18,370 nt of DNA from Saprospiraceae bacterium UBA2365 (lineage in GTDB: Bacteria > Bacteroidota > Bacteroidia > Chitinophagales > Saprospiraceae). The DNA is taken from the NCBI GenBank assembly GCA_002344345.1, contig DDTL01000130.1, forward strand, positions 1 through 18,370, in the 5' to 3' direction. Below are positions 16,577 through 18,370 of this stretch, in pieces (within the stretch, counting starts at the first letter, position 1; every line of letters starts with the position of its first letter). The notes under the pieces were generated by a model. It saw only the letters and a list, made by a program, of their open reading frames with translations, had not been told where the DNA came from and did not search any database. Position numbers and translations under genes: made by a program.

Positions 16577-16729
16577 ATGGTTGAGAAAAAAGCAAAATTT
16601 ACAGATTGGGTATTATTATTTGTTTCAATTACATTAATAGTTTTGCTATTGATATTCTCATCCGAATGGTTTTGGGTGATGTTGCCATTTGTTGGATTGT
16701 TTGCAGTCAGGTCTTTAAATGTCATCTGA
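16577..16729 (+). CDS. Small hydrophobic membrane protein, 50 residues
   Basis: ATG GTT GAG opens a 50-codon frame ending at TGA 16727-16729. The product has a charged start (MVEKKAKFTDW), a strongly hydrophobic helix (about residues 11-28, VLLFVSITLIVLLLIF), a short SSEW turn, then a second apolar stretch (about 31-44, WFWVMLPFVGLFAV) and a short RSLNVI tail. This gives a two-helix hairpin with both ends probably in the cytoplasm. I recognise no family. A coherent membrane topology, the fit between the two neighbours and a promoter-like element upstream support a real gene. Conservation would decide. Confidence 0.6.
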   Translation: MVEKKAKFTDWVLLFVSITLIVLLLIFSSEWFWVMLPFVGLFAVRSLNVI

Positions 16730-16741
16730 TGATCGAATATC

Positions 16742-16759
16742 ACGCAATGCTTATTGCGT
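16742..16759 (+). terminator. Perfect 7-bp hairpin between the small membrane gene and the kinase gene
   Basis: ACGCAAT (16742-16748) pairs with ATTGCGT (16753-16759) around the loop GCTT. It starts 12 bases after the stop of the 50-codon gene. The following sequence is only moderately T-rich (TGAAGTTGATTTTC), so it may be a weak terminator, an operator or an mRNA-stabilising stem. Confidence 0.4.
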
Positions 16760-16792
16760 TGAAGTTGATTTTCTCTTAAATATTATTTTAAT

Positions 16793-17707
16793 ATGAGTTT
16801 ACTTACGGTTGGAACATTGGCTTTTGATTCCATACAGACGCCTTTTGGAAAAAGAGAACGAGTATTGGGTGGTTCCTGTACTTATGTAAGTTATGCAGCG
16901 TCCTATTTTACAGATGAGATAAAACTTGTTTCTATTGTGGGCGGTGATTTTCCATCGGATGAAATGGAAAATTTGAGAAGGTTGGGTGTGGATCTTGAGG
17001 GTCTTGAAATTAAACAGAATGGTAAAACTTTTTTCTGGGAGGGAAGATATCATCAGAATATGATCTCCAGGGATACCTTGGTTACCGATTTGAATGTATT
17101 GGATGATTTTAATCCCGTGCTACCTGAGTCTTTTAAAAAGGCATCATTTGTCATGCTTGGAAATCTGACCCCATCTCTGCAGGAACAAGTGTTGGATCAA
17201 CTGGACAATCCGGAAGTCTTTATTGCGCTGGATACGATGAATTTTTGGATGGATATGGCTATGGATAAACTCCTTGAAGTTATTAGGAGGGTGGATGTAC
17301 TGGTGATAAATGATGAAGAGGCCAGACAATTGAGCGGTGAATTTGCTTTGTCGAAAGCAGCTCTCAAAATTCTGAATATGGGACCGAAATATTTGGTCAT
17401 TAAGAAAGGAGAACACGGATCATTATTGTTTTACAACGAAAAAATATTTTTTGCTCCTGGTTTGCCGCTTTCTGAAGTTGTTGATCCAACGGGAGCAGGA
17501 GATACTTTTGCCGGAGGATTCATGGGATATCTGAGTAAAACAGGTGATACCGGTTTTGAAAACATGAAAAGGGCTATTATTTATGGTTCTGCTATGGCCT
17601 CTTTCTGTGTTGAAGAATTTAGTCTCGACGGGATCAAAAACCTTTCAAAAGATGAGATTGAAAACAGGGTAAGAAATTTCTCTGAACTAGTAGATTTTAG
17701 TTTATAA
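16793..17707 (+). CDS. PfkB-family carbohydrate/nucleoside kinase
   Basis: A 304-residue cytoplasmic kinase of ribokinase fold. The N-terminal substrate signature is present (GGS at residues 26-28 after VGTLAFD). The Mg-associated N-x-x-E motif is N173 to E176 (INDEEA). The PfkB signature 2 is VDPTGAGDTFAGGF, with D237 as the predicted catalytic base and GAG forming the anion hole. Length is normal and nothing is missing. The substrate (ribose, adenosine, fructose or other) cannot be told from these motifs. ATG 16793 is preceded by an AT-rich leader without a Shine-Dalgarno site, usual for this phylum. It is preceded by a hairpin and followed by a long gene-free stretch, so it may be transcribed alone. 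Confidence 0.92.
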   Translation: MSLLTVGTLAFDSIQTPFGKRERVLGGSCTYVSYAASYFTDEIKLVSIVGGDFPSDEMENLRRLGVDLEGLEIKQNGKTFFWEGRYHQNMISRDTLVTDLNVLDDFNPVLPESFKKASFVMLGNLTPSLQEQVLDQLDNPEVFIALDTMNFWMDMAMDKLLEVIRRVDVLVINDEEARQLSGEFALSKAALKILNMGPKYLVIKKGEHGSLLFYNEKIFFAPGLPLSEVVDPTGAGDTFAGGFMGYLSKTGDTGFENMKRAIIYGSAMASFCVEEFSLDGIKNLSKDEIENRVRNFSELVDFSL

Positions 17708-18370
17708 CGAATTCACTCTTAAATAATTGAACAGTTACCGTGAACCTGACTAGTATTGGTTCAGAACTGTAAGTATGTCTGGATAGAATGGATGGTTTAA
17801 CCCTGAATAGGTGTTCTGTCTCCATAAAATGATGAGAAAAAATGAAAATCTTTGAATTTATCTGTACATCTTTATAATAATTGAATAAGTTTTTTCTAGT
17901 GCCTGTTTTTACCTGGGATCTGGGTTATATGCCTTGCAGTCTAAAATTTTTTTGAATAGTGGGTAGTATCTTTTCTGCTTTATTCACTGTTATTTTAGAG
18001 ATGATTTCTAATGTATGGATATTGGATTTCAGACATATTGAATTAACCCAGGAATTTTTTGTCCTTCTTTAGGTATTTAATCCTGATCACTATAGATAGG
18101 AAAACCTGGTAGCTAATATCCTTCCTACCCAATTTCCCTTAGAAAAATTTCCTATTTTTTTGTAAGCTTTTGAGTTCATCTCTTGAAAGCAATTTTTTAA
18201 AATATTGTTGACAAAGCTTTATTTTGAATGGAAATTACATCGTCCTATTCTTTGAATTTTAATTGTTTTTTTTTGAAAGTTATATGCCTTTGTCCATATA
18301 TTTCTGTTTATTATGGCTGGGAAAGAAAAGATATTTGCGCTGCATAATGTAAAATCCGGTTCAAACTGAC
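17708..18370. other. Gene-free 663-base tail
   Basis: Only very short frames are present: for example 23 codons at 18001-18072, and 18 codons at 18313-18369. None shows a recognisable protein pattern. Apart from the inverted repeat at 17731-17770, I see AT-rich sequence with T-tracts and no RNA gene. It may hold the regulatory region of a gene beyond the window. Confidence 0.6.
17731..17770. repeat. Nested inverted repeat after the kinase gene
   Basis: The outer arms ACAGTT (17731-17736) and AACTGT (17765-17770) enclose the inner arms TGAACC (17741-17746) and GGTTCA (17758-17763). The internal loop is ACCG on one side and a single G on the other; the apical loop is 11 bases. It begins 23 bases after the kinase stop codon. 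There is no T-tract behind it, so it is not a typical intrinsic terminator. Confidence 0.5.

Noticed and set aside
18313..18369. An 18-codon frame (MAGKEKIFALHN...) at the end of the window.
   Set aside because: It ends in a stop within the window and is too short, with no visible motif; it is not supported as a gene.

Overview
The window looks like a stretch of chromosome from a Bacteroidota bacterium, most probably the Saprospiria (Saprospiraceae and relatives). Three things point there. The DNA is AT-rich, with A/T-rich gene leaders and few clear Shine-Dalgarno sites. The first gene encodes a giant secreted mosaic protein ending in a type IX secretion (T9SS) type A sorting domain, preceded by the HYR-like / dockerin-like / cohesin-like order known from giant saprospiral proteins. 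The smaller genes (DUF7033-type polysaccharide deacetylase, bactofilin next to an AtpZ-like gene, a short biotinyl carrier) are also typical of the phylum. All convincing genes lie on the + strand. No tRNA, rRNA, CRISPR array, insertion sequence or phage gene was seen.

Layout: (1) 1-339 is an AT-rich leader with a small GC-richer island. (2) 340-13230 is one uninterrupted gene for a protein of about 4,296 residues. In order it has a signal peptide, a parallel beta-helix region, an Ig-like linker, a second beta-helix region, Cys-rich 'PSTEG' modules, three lamin-tail-like (LTD) domains lying as insertions between cysteines, Ig/CHU-like and HYR-like modules, a PPC-like domain, a dockerin-like and cohesin-like pair, and a T9SS sorting domain. 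A strong intrinsic terminator follows at 13251-13284. (3) 13389-14774 encodes a polysaccharide-deacetylase-like protein. (4) 14940-16511 is a tight cluster of bactofilin, AtpZ-like, a four-helix AtpI-like membrane protein and a biotinyl carrier protein; the last three overlap. (5) 16577-16729 is a 50-codon membrane microprotein, followed by a small hairpin. (6) 16793-17707 encodes a PfkB-family sugar or nucleoside kinase. (7) 17708-18370 is a 663-base tail without a convincing gene; it contains a nested inverted repeat.

Working together: the giant protein is inferred to cross the inner membrane by Sec, cross the outer membrane by T9SS and end up on the cell surface or released, where its repeats could serve adhesion or matrix roles. 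The bactofilin-AtpZ-AtpI-like cluster resembles the genes that in many Bacteroidota, as I recall, precede atpB and the F1Fo ATP synthase operon. Here atpB does not follow; a biotinyl protein does. The most interesting points are the cassette-like LTD insertions, the orphan AtpZ/AtpI-like pair coupled to a biotinyl carrier, and the previously easy-to-miss 50-residue membrane protein. I see no clear evidence of a wholly new defence or mobile system.
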